NCBI RefSeq assembly: GCF_010091945.1
Contig: NZ_WVIE01000001.1
Location: forward strand, 248,001-312,000
Reading direction: 5' to 3'
Source: Myxacorys almedinensis A
GTDB lineage: Bacteria; Cyanobacteriota; Cyanobacteriia; Leptolyngbyales; Leptolyngbyaceae
Length of the DNA: 64,000 nt
The first letter of the stretch is position 1. Each line of letters starts with the position of its first letter. The notes below the pieces were generated by a model. That model ran no database searches, had not been told where the DNA came from, and saw only the letters and a program-made list of their open reading frames with translations. The position numbers and the translations under genes were made by a program. Below are positions 45,412 through 52,906 of this stretch, one piece after another.

Positions 45412-46218
45412 TCAAACCTGGGTTCGATCGGTCAAAATTTCGTAGCCCTGTTCTGTCACCAGCACGGTATGTTCAAACTGGGCAGAGAGCGATTTATCCA
45501 CTGTTACGGCTGTCCAGCGATCGGGCAGAATGCGGGTATTTTTTGAGCCAGCGTTGACGATCGGTTCGATCGCCAGGGTCATGCCTGCCCGGAGTTTGAC
45601 GTTGGGCATTTGGTGAGTGCGGAAATTAAACACAGACGGCTCTTCGTGGAGGTTGCGCCCGACGCCGTGCCCGGTAAAGTCTTCGACAATTTTGAAGCCG
45701 TTTTCTTCGACATAATCTTGAATGGCTCCGGCAAGATCGAGCAAGAAGGCTCCGGCTTTAACCTGTTCGATGCCTTTGTAGAGGGCTTGTTCTGCGACAT
45801 CAATTAGCTTTGCGGCATCGGGCTTGACGTTGCCGACTGCGATCGTAATGCAGGAGTCGCCATGAAACCCGCCATAAAAGGCGCCGGTATCTACTTTCAG
45901 CACGTCTCCTTTGCGAATCACCTTTTTGGGGCTGGGAATTCCGTGAACGACTTCGTTGTTGAGGCTAGAGCAGATCGATGCGGGAAAGCCGTGATAGCCC
46001 TTGAAACTGGGAGTTGCGCCCATCTCGCGAATTCGCTTTTCGGCATGGGCATCGAGGTCTGCCGTCGTCATTCCGGGTCTGACCATCTCTGAGATTTCTT
46101 TGAGGACGATCGCGACAATTTTGGCGGCTTGGCGCATGATCTCGATTTCTTGGGGAGATTTGATCTCGATTCCCCGGCGTTTTTTGGGAGACGGAAGCAG
46201 ATTGCTAAGAATGTTCAT
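45412..46218 (-). CDS. map: Type I methionine aminopeptidase
   Basis: 268 residues. The pita-bread fold shows substrate and metal residues in order: [21 protein letters not shown] (substrate-side His), two Asp in [15 protein letters not shown], a His in [14 protein letters not shown], and Glu in TLAIEPIV and FEHTVLV. It removes the initiator methionine. A short basic N-terminal extension (about 18 residues) precedes the core. It is upstream of secD on the same strand. Confidence 0.95.
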   Translation of the reverse strand: MNILSNLLPSPKKRRGIEIKSPQEIEIMRQAAKIVAIVLKEISEMVRPGMTTADLDAHAEKRIREMGATPSFKGYHGFPASICSSLNNEVVHGIPSPKKVIRKGDVLKVDTGAFYGGFHGDSCITIAVGNVKPDAAKLIDVAEQALYKGIEQVKAGAFLLDLAGAIQDYVEENGFKIVEDFTGHGVGRNLHEEPSVFNFRTHQMPNVKLRAGMTLAIEPIVNAGSKNTRILPDRWTAVTVDKSLSAQFEHTVLVTEQGYEILTDRTQV

Positions 46219-46254
46219 GGAGGGCTAGTGGCTCACAGAAATAGATGGAGAGGC

Positions 46255-46287
46255 GCGATCCTTCGGAGCTTCGCTTTGCGAATCGCA
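46255..46287. repeat. Dispersed GATCCTTCGGAGCTT repeat, copy 1
   Basis: First copy of a roughly 30-base family, carrying GATCCTTCGGAGCTT and an AATCGCA end, here with TCGCTTTGCG in its middle. Related copies are at 47325 (inverted), 48472, 48539 and 49231. The family is confined to this accessory island within the window. Confidence 0.65.
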
Positions 46288-46420
46288 AGAAATGCCGATC
46301 TCTAAAGTAGCGTATATCTGATCACAACATCTGGAAGAATTGCAATAACAGATATTGAGTTGCCAAAGATGGCGCTTTCTCGTCGGTTGGTTTGAAATCA
46401 GAACATTTTGATTTTTGTTG

Positions 46421-46630
46421 CTCTGCGATCGCTCTTCATACTCCAACGGACAAGCTTTAACCTCAAACGATCGCTCCTTCTACTCCAACCGTCGAGCTTT
46501 GATCTCGGATGATTCTACTTAGAGATGGAACGATCGCACTTTAAATAGGAACGATGACATCTCAAACAGGAACGATCGCATTCAAAACAAAAACAGTCTC
46601 ACTTCAAATAGGAAGAATGCTATTTTCTAC
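46421..46630. repeat. Degenerate 21-base tandem array, about ten units
   Basis: Consecutive 21-base units share the core GGAACGATCGCACTT followed by an A/T-rich spacer. Clear units start at 46526, 46547, 46568, 46589 and 46610; older, more diverged units start at 46421, 46442, 46463, 46484 and 46505. The period is two turns of B-DNA, and each unit carries a GATCGC-like site. Reading frames are interrupted on both strands, so it is probably not coding. Confidence 0.65.
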
Positions 46631-46706
46631 AGAAATTGTGAGGGTTTGCGGAGGACTCTTGATTTTTGCGGTAGAAACAATATAGATATGAGGCGGAGTT
46701 GCCCCT

Positions 46707-47296
46707 ATGGAACCTGTATCGACCCTGACTGCTGCTGCGAACACTCCGTGGAGCGAAGCTAACGCTGACCTTGCGTTTAGAAAGTTTGTTGAATCGGGGG
46801 CAGGGGAGCTTGCCAAGAAGTTTACTGAGAGTGCGATCGCGAAAATGGACAACTCCGCAAGAAAATCTGGGACAAAATGCGGGGAAAACCGACGGCAGAA
46901 GCAGCATTCACTTCAATTGAACAAGGATCTAAGGCAGAATTAGACCGACTCATTGCTTATCTGCAAGCTGCGACTGAACGAAACGAATGCAATTATGCCG
47001 CATCTAGCAGAAGCGAGCAGGCAGCTTACGATCGCAGGCAATGAGGAAGCTTTGGCAAATTGTCTTGCTTGGCTCGCAGAACTTTACCGTTCGCAAGGAC
47101 GCTACGCCGAGGCAGAACCTTCTATATCTTCATGCGAATGTCTTCTATCAGCGCTTAGAGAAACCCATCCTTACACACAAGGCACATGGCAAAGCTTTGT
47201 ATTACTCTTGCAGCAAGTGGTGCAAAGCGATCGAATTGCAGAACTGTCGGATCATCTGATGACAGGATCGCTCCTCCAAAAACTACAAGGAAAGCG
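46707..47296 (+). pseudogene. Frameshifted tetratricopeptide-repeat protein remnant
   Basis: Pieces of one cyanobacterial TPR protein appear in different frames. The N-terminus (MEPVSTLTAA, then KFVESGAGELAKKFTESAIAKM) runs to about 46846. A one-base loss shifts to a frame giving LRKKIWDKMRGKPTAEAAF and AELDRLIAYLQAA. A further shift gives the TPR core ANCLAWLAELYRSQGRYAEAEP, and the end GTWQSFVLLLQQVVQSDRI closes near 47296. A repeat-like insert replaces residues after LTAAAN (about 46742-46766). The gene is short, broken in at least two places and missing most TPR units, so it is inactive. Confidence 0.75.
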
Positions 47297-47324
47297 ATCG
47301 TACAATCGACCCGCAAGAATGAGG

Positions 47325-47357
47325 TGCGATTGCTCCGCAAGCTCCGAAGGATCGCAC
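47325..47357 (-). repeat. Dispersed GATCCTTCGGAGCTT repeat, copy 2 (inverted)
   Basis: Reverse-complement copy of the island repeat, reading GATCCTTCGGAGCTTGCGGA on the minus strand. It follows the TPR pseudogene. Confidence 0.65.
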
Positions 47358-47396
47358 AAAAGAGAACGACGATCGCACCTGTTTGAAGTGCGATCG

Positions 47397-47801
47397 CTAA
47401 CGCAGCGACTGAGGAGATACCCGGAAGAACGCTGCTAACTGTTGAACCTGTATCTCGGTCGGTTGACTCATGCCATTCAGAATCTCAACCACCGTAGATT
47501 CTGCTCCCACAATCGGCACAAGATCCTCAGGCATCAGACTCATCTCATCAAGCAGCGCTCGTAGTAATTCAACCCCTGTCAGCCTCGGAAAAACTTCCGT
47601 CTTTTCCTCATACTCATACACCAACATCCCCAGCACCTTCAGATAATCCTGATCATCCTGCGTCAATCGTCCCCGATCAAGAATCGAATTAATTTGCGTT
47701 TGCGTCGCTTCTAGTTCCACCTCAGTCGTAATTGGACGAGGAGGAAACGCATTAATTAATTGCATGTAATAACTACTAGGTGTCTTCAAACCAGTCGTCA
47801 T
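47397..47801 (-). CDS. HigA-type antitoxin
   Basis: 134 residues from ATG 47801 (MTTGLKTPSSYYMQLINAFPPRPI); upstream Met codons at 47831 and 47822 would lengthen the overlap with the toxin. The start motif FPPRPI with TEVELEATQ and the C-terminal helix-turn-helix (LMPEDLVPIVGAESTVVEILNG, then LAAFFRVSP) match the HigA antitoxin family of the host-inhibition type. It neutralises the HigB-type toxin encoded just upstream, overlapping it by 26 bases, and probably represses their shared promoter. Confidence 0.88.
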   Translation of the reverse strand: MTTGLKTPSSYYMQLINAFPPRPITTEVELEATQTQINSILDRGRLTQDDQDYLKVLGMLVYEYEEKTEVFPRLTGVELLRALLDEMSLMPEDLVPIVGAESTVVEILNGMSQPTEIQVQQLAAFFRVSPQSLR

Positions 47802-48084
47802 TTTTCCAATTCTCCTTGTCATATTCTGCATGAGTTAGAACCGCTCGAATGAAAATGATTTGTGATTGATAATCCAAGTAGGTGATTAATCGATATTTAT
47901 TGCCGCCAATATTAAAGACGATAAAGTTTCCCACTAAATCCGCAGAAGGAAAGACCTCTCTGACTTGAATAAATGCTTCAAAGGCATTTGAGACTACACG
48001 TTCATACCAAACTAACAAACTCGACTCTGCATCTGCGTGTTTCTCCCAAAATTTTCTGAGGGTGCTTCGACTCATTACCCGCAT
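47776..48084 (-). CDS. HigB-type mRNA interferase toxin
   Basis: 102 residues. The start MRVMSRSTLRKFWEKHADAE, the core GNKYRLITYLDYQSQIIFIRAVLTHAEYDK and the C-terminal W match the HigB branch of RelE-like ribosome-dependent RNases. The toxin gene comes before the antitoxin, as usual for hig loci. Confidence 0.9.
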   Translation of the reverse strand: MRVMSRSTLRKFWEKHADAESSLLVWYERVVSNAFEAFIQVREVFPSADLVGNFIVFNIGGNKYRLITYLDYQSQIIFIRAVLTHAEYDKENWKNDDWFEDT

Positions 48085-48329
48085 GGATCTATTGTTTGAA
48101 AGGTTATTGAGATCGACACTCTGCCAGAGAGCCTCGCTTCTAAATACAGCCTTAAGTCATAACAAAACGAGGAAACTTATTGTACAATCCCTGCTCATTC
48201 AAAACCAACCTATCCTGCTGACATCGCTGGTAGTTGCGGACTTTAGGGTGCAATCGATATTAGATCGCCTGAAACAGACAGAATAGAAGCGATCGGTTCT
48301 GATCACACCGATTCCCTTACAATCCAAAC

Positions 48330-48524
48330 ATGACGCAGCCTTACCAAGTCGTCGTCGATACCAACGTCTTAATCGCAGGATTACGCTCCAAACGAGGAGC
48401 CTCCTACAGCAAGCACGCCGATTTGGGAAGCGATTATACGCAACTCCGTAGGAACCGCAAAGCATCCCCTAGCGATCCTTCGGAGCTTGCGAAGCAATCG
48501 CAGTTCAAAGATAAGCGTTTGTGA
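48330..48524 (+). pseudogene. Truncated PIN-domain toxin
   Basis: The first 28 residues, MTQPYQVVVDTNVLIAGLRS and KRGASYS, are a good N-terminus of a PIN-family ribonuclease toxin with its first catalytic Asp (VVDTNV). After that, the frame no longer resembles the family and runs into copy 3 of the dispersed repeat, so the other catalytic acids are missing. No antitoxin gene remains next to it. Confidence 0.7.
48472..48502 (+). repeat. Dispersed GATCCTTCGGAGCTT repeat, copy 3
   Basis: Copy of the island repeat ending in GCAATCGCAG, inside the broken PIN toxin frame. Confidence 0.7.
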
Positions 48525-48538
48525 GTTTTGGAGGTGTA

Positions 48539-48566
48539 ATCCTTCGGAGCTTGCATAGCAATCGCA
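48539..48566 (+). repeat. Dispersed repeat, copy 4
   Basis: ATCCTTCGGAGCTTGCATAG followed by CAATCGCA, only 36 bases after copy 3. It differs from copy 3 at a few positions. Confidence 0.65.
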
Positions 48567-48592
48567 TCACTAATAAAATCCCTGCTCTCGCC

Positions 48593-48934
48593 TCACCCAT
48601 TGAGCAAACTGCGAAGTTTTTCGACCAGTTGACGATGGGTTTCTGGAGATAATTCACCCAATTGCCGCTGAATCATGGAGCGACGAAGAGTAATCAGATG
48701 ATTCAGACGGAGAGTAGAAGGCATTCTGAGTCCGCTTGTCACGAAATCTGGATGAGCCGCATCTAAAACAACATCGGTTTCCAGCAGTTGCATAGGAATG
48801 CGACTGGTAATCAGGGCAAAAATAACATGGCGATTGTCTCCAACGGGGTCAGTTAGGCAATATGCAGGGCGAAGTTTGCTATCTGACAAATCATCATAGG
48901 GAAACTCAACTAGAACAGTCCTACGCTTCGTCAT
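48593..48934 (-). CDS. MazF/PemK-type endoribonuclease toxin
   Basis: 113 residues from ATG 48934 (MTKRRTVLVEFPYDDLSDSKLRP); ATG 48949 is also in frame. The start VLVEFPYDDLSDSKLRPAYCL and the strand VIFALITSRIP match the PemK/MazF fold, a sequence-specific mRNA interferase. It overlaps its upstream partner by 14 bases, the usual antitoxin-toxin order for maz loci. Confidence 0.85.
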   Translation of the reverse strand: MTKRRTVLVEFPYDDLSDSKLRPAYCLTDPVGDNRHVIFALITSRIPMQLLETDVVLDAAHPDFVTSGLRMPSTLRLNHLITLRRSMIQRQLGELSPETHRQLVEKLRSLLNG

Positions 48935-49163
48935 CCAGCGGCTCGCCATCTTCTAAGGTGTAGATGTCTTCCTCTGGATCGTCTAGCAAATCACCCGTTG
49001 AGGCTTGGATAGCAGACAAAGACCACTCTTGATCCTGAGAATTATCTACCTCCGGGAATAACAAAATCCCTCGAAAACGAGTCAATTTTGCCTCCGCTAG
49101 CGGTTGGTCTAGCTGGACGAATCCTTCTTCATCAACGCTGCCAGTAATCTCGATAGCTCTCAT
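48921..49163 (-). CDS. Probable antitoxin of the MazF/PemK-type pair
   Basis: 80 residues with a beta-rich N-terminus (MRAIEITGSVDEEGFVQLDQPL, RFRGILLFPEV) and a strongly acidic C-terminus (LLDDPEEDIYTLEDGEPLDDE). The layout fits an antitoxin whose acidic tail blocks the toxin; I do not recognise a precise family. The stop codon overlaps the toxin start. Confidence 0.78.
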   Translation of the reverse strand: MRAIEITGSVDEEGFVQLDQPLAEAKLTRFRGILLFPEVDNSQDQEWSLSAIQASTGDLLDDPEEDIYTLEDGEPLDDEA

Positions 49164-49230
49164 AGGTTCAATGGTCAGACGATCGCTTCTATCTTACTTG
49201 AATTCGCAATTGCAGGACTGTTTTGAGCAT

Positions 49231-49258
49231 GATTCTACGGAGCTTGCAGAGCAAACGC
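49231..49258 (+). repeat. Dispersed repeat, copy 5 (diverged)
   Basis: GATTCTACGGAGCTTGCAGA followed by GCAAACGC. The most diverged copy of the island repeat, located between two toxin-antitoxin modules. Confidence 0.5.
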
Positions 49259-49309
49259 TCTGTATAGCGAAGCTTGTGTACTTCAAATGCCATCGTTCTT
49301 TGTTTTGAA

Positions 49310-49336
49310 AAGGAGCGATCTCTGCGATCGCTCCTT
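49310..49336 (-). terminator. Hairpin after the DUF4258/DUF2283 pair
   Basis: AAGGAGCGAT and ATCGCTCCTT form a perfect 10-base stem with a 7-base loop, 15 bases past the DUF2283 stop. On the minus strand it is followed by TTTCAAAAC, a weak T-tail. Confidence 0.45.
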
Positions 49337-49351
49337 GCCTCCTCAAGCCGC

Positions 49352-49549
49352 TCACCCTGTAATCACATGTTCTAACTGGAGTGGATTATTGACTTGCTTC
49401 GATGCATTCAAAATCTCCAACCCTACTAGATTTCCAGACGCATCATAGTCCAAAATTGCCCCCGAACGGTCTTCATGACTCTCTTCAACGTCTGCTTCAG
49501 AGAACACAATCGTTAAAATATCCACTTCCGGGTCATACACAACTTTCAT
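49352..49549 (-). CDS. DUF2283 family protein (probable antitoxin)
   Basis: 65 residues from ATG 49549, fixed by a 4-base ATGA overlap with the upstream gene. MKVVYDPEVDILTIVFSEAD, the DRSGAILDYDASGNLVGLEI core and the short tail match DUF2283. These small acidic proteins are frequent partners of DUF4258 proteins in predicted toxin-antitoxin loci. Confidence 0.88.
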   Translation of the reverse strand: MKVVYDPEVDILTIVFSEADVEESHEDRSGAILDYDASGNLVGLEILNASKQVNNPLQLEHVITG

Positions 49550-49806
49550 TCCGACCTCCAATAGCGAGAAATTTGATTTGTCTTATAAACAGTCATCACG
49601 ATCGCAGGTTCTGTCTGGGCTGAGACAACGACACGCAACAAATAACTTCTTCCGTTCTCGAATCGGAGTTGAGACTGATAAATATGGGTGCTATCGTCTT
49701 GCTCAATCACCTGTTGAGGACGTTCTAACACAGAATTGAGTAGCTCACTGGGAATCTTACGCCGCTCTAGTTGCTGTTCTGCATGTTTAGAAAGGTAGAA
49801 ACCCAC
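49546..49806 (-). CDS. DUF4258 family protein (probable toxin)
   Basis: 86 residues: FYLSKHAEQQLERRKIPSEL, then VLERPQQVIEQD and LLRVVVSAQTEPAIVMTVYKT, matching DUF4258. The fold is small alpha/beta, related to RelE-like or other RNase toxins by analogy. It comes first in a two-gene operon with DUF2283. Confidence 0.85.
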   Translation of the reverse strand: MGFYLSKHAEQQLERRKIPSELLNSVLERPQQVIEQDDSTHIYQSQLRFENGRSYLLRVVVSAQTEPAIVMTVYKTNQISRYWRSE

Positions 49807-49962
49807 GTTCGTGAACCGACTGAGATGGATAAAGATTCATTGTATGAGCCTATCGCTTTTGCACCCAACATCAAAAAATCGGAGACGATAATGGTCTCCG
49901 ACTTTACAGTTACTAACTCGTACCAGGCTCAAATCCTGAAAAGCCAAGCTAAAGGCGACAGC

Positions 49963-50334
49963 TTACCGGACTACATCCTTCGCCGACTCTACAGCATCCT
50001 TACTTTTTGATTCAGCCTTATCCAGCCCGCGCTTGATCTTGCTCTCGATCGTGTCACCTTGAGAGTTGCTAGGGCGCTTTTGCTGGTCAAAGCCAGCCGT
50101 TCCTTGAATCTCGTTCAATCCACCAGACTGTCTTTCTTGAATCTTATCTAAAGATTTAGGTCCCCCCTCGTTGATCGCATCTACCGCAGTCTGCTCATAA
50201 ATCTTGGCAGTCTCGCTGGCTTCACCTTTCATCGGAGTGGCGATCGCAGCAGGCGGAATCACCGTTAAGAACACCAATAATGCACAGATCGAAACTACGA
50301 GTAAAGCACGTACTTTTTTTAACATAGACTTCAT
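49963..50334 (-). CDS. Exported small protein with charged helical tail
   Basis: 123 residues from ATG 50334, chosen because GGAGGA sits six bases upstream. A signal peptide (VRALLVVSICALLVFLTVIPPAAIA) is followed by a polar region and a Lys/Asp-rich helix at the C-terminus (ESKIKRGLDKAESKSKDAVES). Small cyanobacterial exported proteins of this type, some called low-temperature-induced, are similar in layout, but I am not certain of the family. Confidence 0.72.
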   Translation of the reverse strand: MKSMLKKVRALLVVSICALLVFLTVIPPAAIATPMKGEASETAKIYEQTAVDAINEGGPKSLDKIQERQSGGLNEIQGTAGFDQQKRPSNSQGDTIESKIKRGLDKAESKSKDAVESAKDVVR

Positions 50335-50512
50335 ACAATATCCTCCAAAGGGCAATAGATTTCTCTCTAGAATCTCGATGACCGAGAAACAATTAGAGGT
50401 GAAGTTAATCTATATCCATCTACTCAAAATACAGGGTTCCATCACATCTGTAACGGGGATGAATTTGCAAAAACTACTTGCCCTCCTTATGGAGGATGAG
50501 GACGCCGTTTAA

Positions 50513-50818
50513 TTATGCCTTCGATAGAAAATCAACGCTGGGTAGCAATGGATCGTTGACCATGCCCAGCCCTTTGTATCCCCAACGATTGAGAACGCTG
50601 GCAATTTGCCCTCCTGGCAGCGACTCGATCGTAAAGCGATCGCGCACCTCTGCCGCAAACTTGTTGAGGTACATCAACCCGTCTGCATGTTCCGAAAACA
50701 CCAAAACATAGCCATCGGCGGGTGCTCGTGCCTGATCGTCGTCCGCTTGGTTGGGATAAGCCGCTAGATAGCTCCCGTCTATTCTAGAGCGAATCAAATA
50801 ATAGCTTTGAGAAAACAT
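50513..50818 (-). CDS. Conserved-looking hypothetical protein
   Basis: 101 residues from ATG 50818 (MFSQSYYLIRSRIDGSYLAAYP); a longer form from 50857 adds 13 residues through a repeat. It is a compact alpha/beta sequence with SYLAAYP, DGYVLVFSEHADGLMYLN and a C-terminal RWGYKGLGMV. I do not recognise the family; it looks soluble and well folded. It lies downstream of the OppB-like permease on the same strand, 66 bases away. Confidence 0.75.
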   Translation of the reverse strand: MFSQSYYLIRSRIDGSYLAAYPNQADDDQARAPADGYVLVFSEHADGLMYLNKFAAEVRDRFTIESLPGGQIASVLNRWGYKGLGMVNDPLLPSVDFLSKA

Positions 50819-50843
50819 AGTTAGGAAAGCATAGTTAGGAAAA
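50816..50843. repeat. 14-base tandem duplication at the start of the gene at 50513-50818
   Basis: CATAGTTAGGAAAG (50816-50829) is followed by CATAGTTAGGAAAA (50830-50843). The first copy includes the complement of the chosen start codon, so the duplication sits in the leader and makes alternative starts possible. Confidence 0.55.
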
Positions 50844-50883
50844 TATAGATGATTCAAAATTTAGGCAACGTGACCCAACCCTA

Positions 50884-51933
50884 TCAATTTATGTCTGCTA
50901 ATTTGATGCGAGGATCAACCGCTTTCAAAAGCAGATCAGCAATCAAATTACCCACAATCAGCATCACCGCACCCATCATCAGACTTGCCATGATCAGATA
51001 CAAATCTTGCGCCTGCACTGCTTGAAGAATCAATCGTCCTAAGCCCGGCCAGTTGAAGAAAAATTCGATGATAAACGCCCCGCTCAGCAGGCTTGCAAAC
51101 TCAAATCCCAGCAGCGTGATCAAAGGATTAATCGCATTTCGCAGCGCGTGAACATAAATGACTCGGTTTTCTGGCAAGCCTTTTGCCCGTGCCGTTTGAA
51201 TATAGTCTTGCCGCAACACATCCAGCAATTGACCCCGCATGATGCGCTGTAACCCAGCAAAACTTGTGACACTCAGCGCGATCGTCGGTAAGATGACATG
51301 CCAACCCACATCGAGAAACTTACCAAACCAGTTTAAATCAGCGAAATCTACACTGGTCATATCCCCGACCGGAAACAGAGGCGACGTATTTTGCGCCAAA
51401 ATCAGCAGCAGCAACGCCGTAATAAAGCTCGGAAATCCTTGCCCGGTGTAGCTAATGACTTGCAAAATTCGATCAACCCAGCGCTGTTGATAAATCGCCG
51501 CAACAATCCCCAGCGGAATAGCGATCGCCCAGGTTAACACCAGCGAGGTCAACGCAATCAGCAGCGTTGCCGGAACCCGTTCCCACAGGAGCGAAACGAC
51601 CGAGCGATTGTAGACAAAGCTGGTGCCAAAATCGCCTTGGGTGACAATGTTCCACACCCAGCGAAAATACTGCTCGATCCAAGATTTATCTAGCAAAAAT
51701 TGCCGTCTGAGTTGCTCAATCCGTTCGGGAGAGATTTTAGGATTTTCTCGCAGGGTGTCGAGGTAGTCTCCGGGTGCAAGCTGAATAATGAAGAAACTGA
51801 GCGCTGAGGCAAGGAAGAGGGTAAGGAGAGCTTGTAATAGCCGTTTGATGACATAGACCGTTGTTTCGCTTGCGATCGCGTCTACCAATCGATCTATGCC
51901 AGATTTAAAAGTTCTACGGGGAGAAGTTGTCAT
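50884..51933 (-). CDS. Peptide/nickel-type ABC permease (OppB/DppB family), no partner genes
   Basis: 349 residues. About six membrane helices, the N-terminal SFFIIQLAPGDYLDTL block and the EAA-like loop DYIQTARAKGLPENRVIYVHALRNAINPL (near residue 235) match DppB/OppB. The N-terminal 30 residues are a cytoplasmic extension. No DppC, ATPase or binding protein is adjacent, so it must work with subunits encoded elsewhere. Confidence 0.92.
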   Translation of the reverse strand: MTTSPRRTFKSGIDRLVDAIASETTVYVIKRLLQALLTLFLASALSFFIIQLAPGDYLDTLRENPKISPERIEQLRRQFLLDKSWIEQYFRWVWNIVTQGDFGTSFVYNRSVVSLLWERVPATLLIALTSLVLTWAIAIPLGIVAAIYQQRWVDRILQVISYTGQGFPSFITALLLLILAQNTSPLFPVGDMTSVDFADLNWFGKFLDVGWHVILPTIALSVTSFAGLQRIMRGQLLDVLRQDYIQTARAKGLPENRVIYVHALRNAINPLITLLGFEFASLLSGAFIIEFFFNWPGLGRLILQAVQAQDLYLIMASLMMGAVMLIVGNLIADLLLKAVDPRIKLADIN

Positions 51934-52057
51934 TGCCAGGCTGCAAGATGGGGGGATGAATAGTGATTATAGCCACGATCGCTCTTTCCTAATTGAATCT
52001 AGCTCAATCGATTTGATGTCGATGAGCAGGAAAGCGGCGAGCTTAGCAGAAGAGTTT

Positions 52058-52798
52058 CTATTTCAAGTCGGCAGGATCGATACCTGCGGCTCTGAGCCGT
52101 TCTTCTAGAAGGCTCGCTCTCGCTTCGGCATCTTCTGCCCGTTGATGTTCTTGTTCGGCGCGTTGGCGTTCTTGCTCGGCGCGTTGACGTTCTTGCTCGG
52201 CGCGTTGACGTTCTTGCTCGGCGCGGGTAGCAACTTCTTCATAAGTTTCAAACGGCTGGTCGTCGGGTCGATAGAGTGTAAGTTTTCCCGCGTCGTTTAA
52301 CTCAAATCGAACCCGCAAGCGAGGGCTAATCCATTGAGCCATGGCGTCGATTTCTTCTAGCGTATCTTCAACTCGCAGATAGCCTGCCAAATTGAGGCGA
52401 TCGGGATCGTATAAGTAATATTCTTCGACGCCATAACGCTCATAAAACAGATGTTTGCGATTCATCTCAGGAACCGTATTTCCAGGCGAGATAATTTCAA
52501 ACACAACTTGCGGCGGAATGCCTTCTTCTCTCCACTGCTGATAGCTGCCTCTATCGCCCTTGGGTCTGCCAAACACCACCATGACATCTGGGGCTTGTCG
52601 TAGCTTGTTGTTTCCCTCAACCGGATACCACAACAAATCGCCGCCCACAAACACGTCTGGATGGTTGGCAAAAATCCAGTCGAGTCCTTTTTTGATGTAA
52701 ACAATGTACTCAAACTGCTTTGTATTGTCTGCCATCGGTTGCCCGTCGCTGTCTGGATAGATGATGTCTGATTGGGTCGATCGCAGGTCTAATACCAT
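52058..52798 (-). CDS. Uma2 family (DUF820) nuclease-like protein with heptad-repeat tail
   Basis: 246 residues from ATG 52798 (MVLDLRSTQSDIIYPDSDGQ); ATG 52840 would add 14 residues. The Uma2/PD-(D/E)XK-like core is clear: GDLLWYPVEGNNKLRQAPDVMVVFGRPKGDRGSYQQW, then PPQVVFEIISPGN and EEYYLYDP, holding the Asp and Glu-x-hydrophobic residues typical of the fold. The C-terminus has four 7-residue repeats (AEQERQR) forming a coiled coil, then LLEERLRAAGIDPADL. These families are numerous in cyanobacteria with unproven targets. Confidence 0.9.
   Translation of the reverse strand: MVLDLRSTQSDIIYPDSDGQPMADNTKQFEYIVYIKKGLDWIFANHPDVFVGGDLLWYPVEGNNKLRQAPDVMVVFGRPKGDRGSYQQWREEGIPPQVVFEIISPGNTVPEMNRKHLFYERYGVEEYYLYDPDRLNLAGYLRVEDTLEEIDAMAQWISPRLRVRFELNDAGKLTLYRPDDQPFETYEEVATRAEQERQRAEQERQRAEQERQRAEQEHQRAEDAEARASLLEERLRAAGIDPADLK
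52140..52223. repeat. Four 21-base in-frame tandem repeats in the Uma2 gene
   Basis: Four copies of a 21-base unit beginning CGTTGACGTTCTTGCTCGGC tile 52140-52223, with small differences in the first two. Each codes for one coiled-coil heptad of the Uma2-like protein, so copy number may vary between strains. Confidence 0.85.
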
Positions 52799-52906
52799 AG
52801 CCACTGCCTCCAAAAACAAGACCGTATCTTCACCCTTCATCCTACGCGGTAAACTAGTGAAATTGATTAATTTGCGAATTATCTTGCCTCTAGAGACTGA
52901 AGAATC

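Larger units (their letters stand above)
46219..46706. other. Repeat-rich intergenic region
   Basis: About 490 bases between map and the TPR pseudogene. It contains copy 1 of a dispersed palindromic repeat (46255-46287), then the degenerate 21-base tandem array (46421-46630). No gene is seen apart from probable promoter DNA for map (minus). Confidence 0.6.
48085..48592. other. Gene remnant and repeat region
   Basis: About 500 bases between the Hig and Maz-type modules. It holds the PIN-toxin remnant at 48330 and repeat copies at 48472 and 48539. Frames at 48062-48286 have no family resemblance. Confidence 0.5.

Noticed and set aside
49771-50010. 79-residue plus-strand frame between two minus-strand genes
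   Set aside because: Overlaps both neighbours and has no recognisable pattern.
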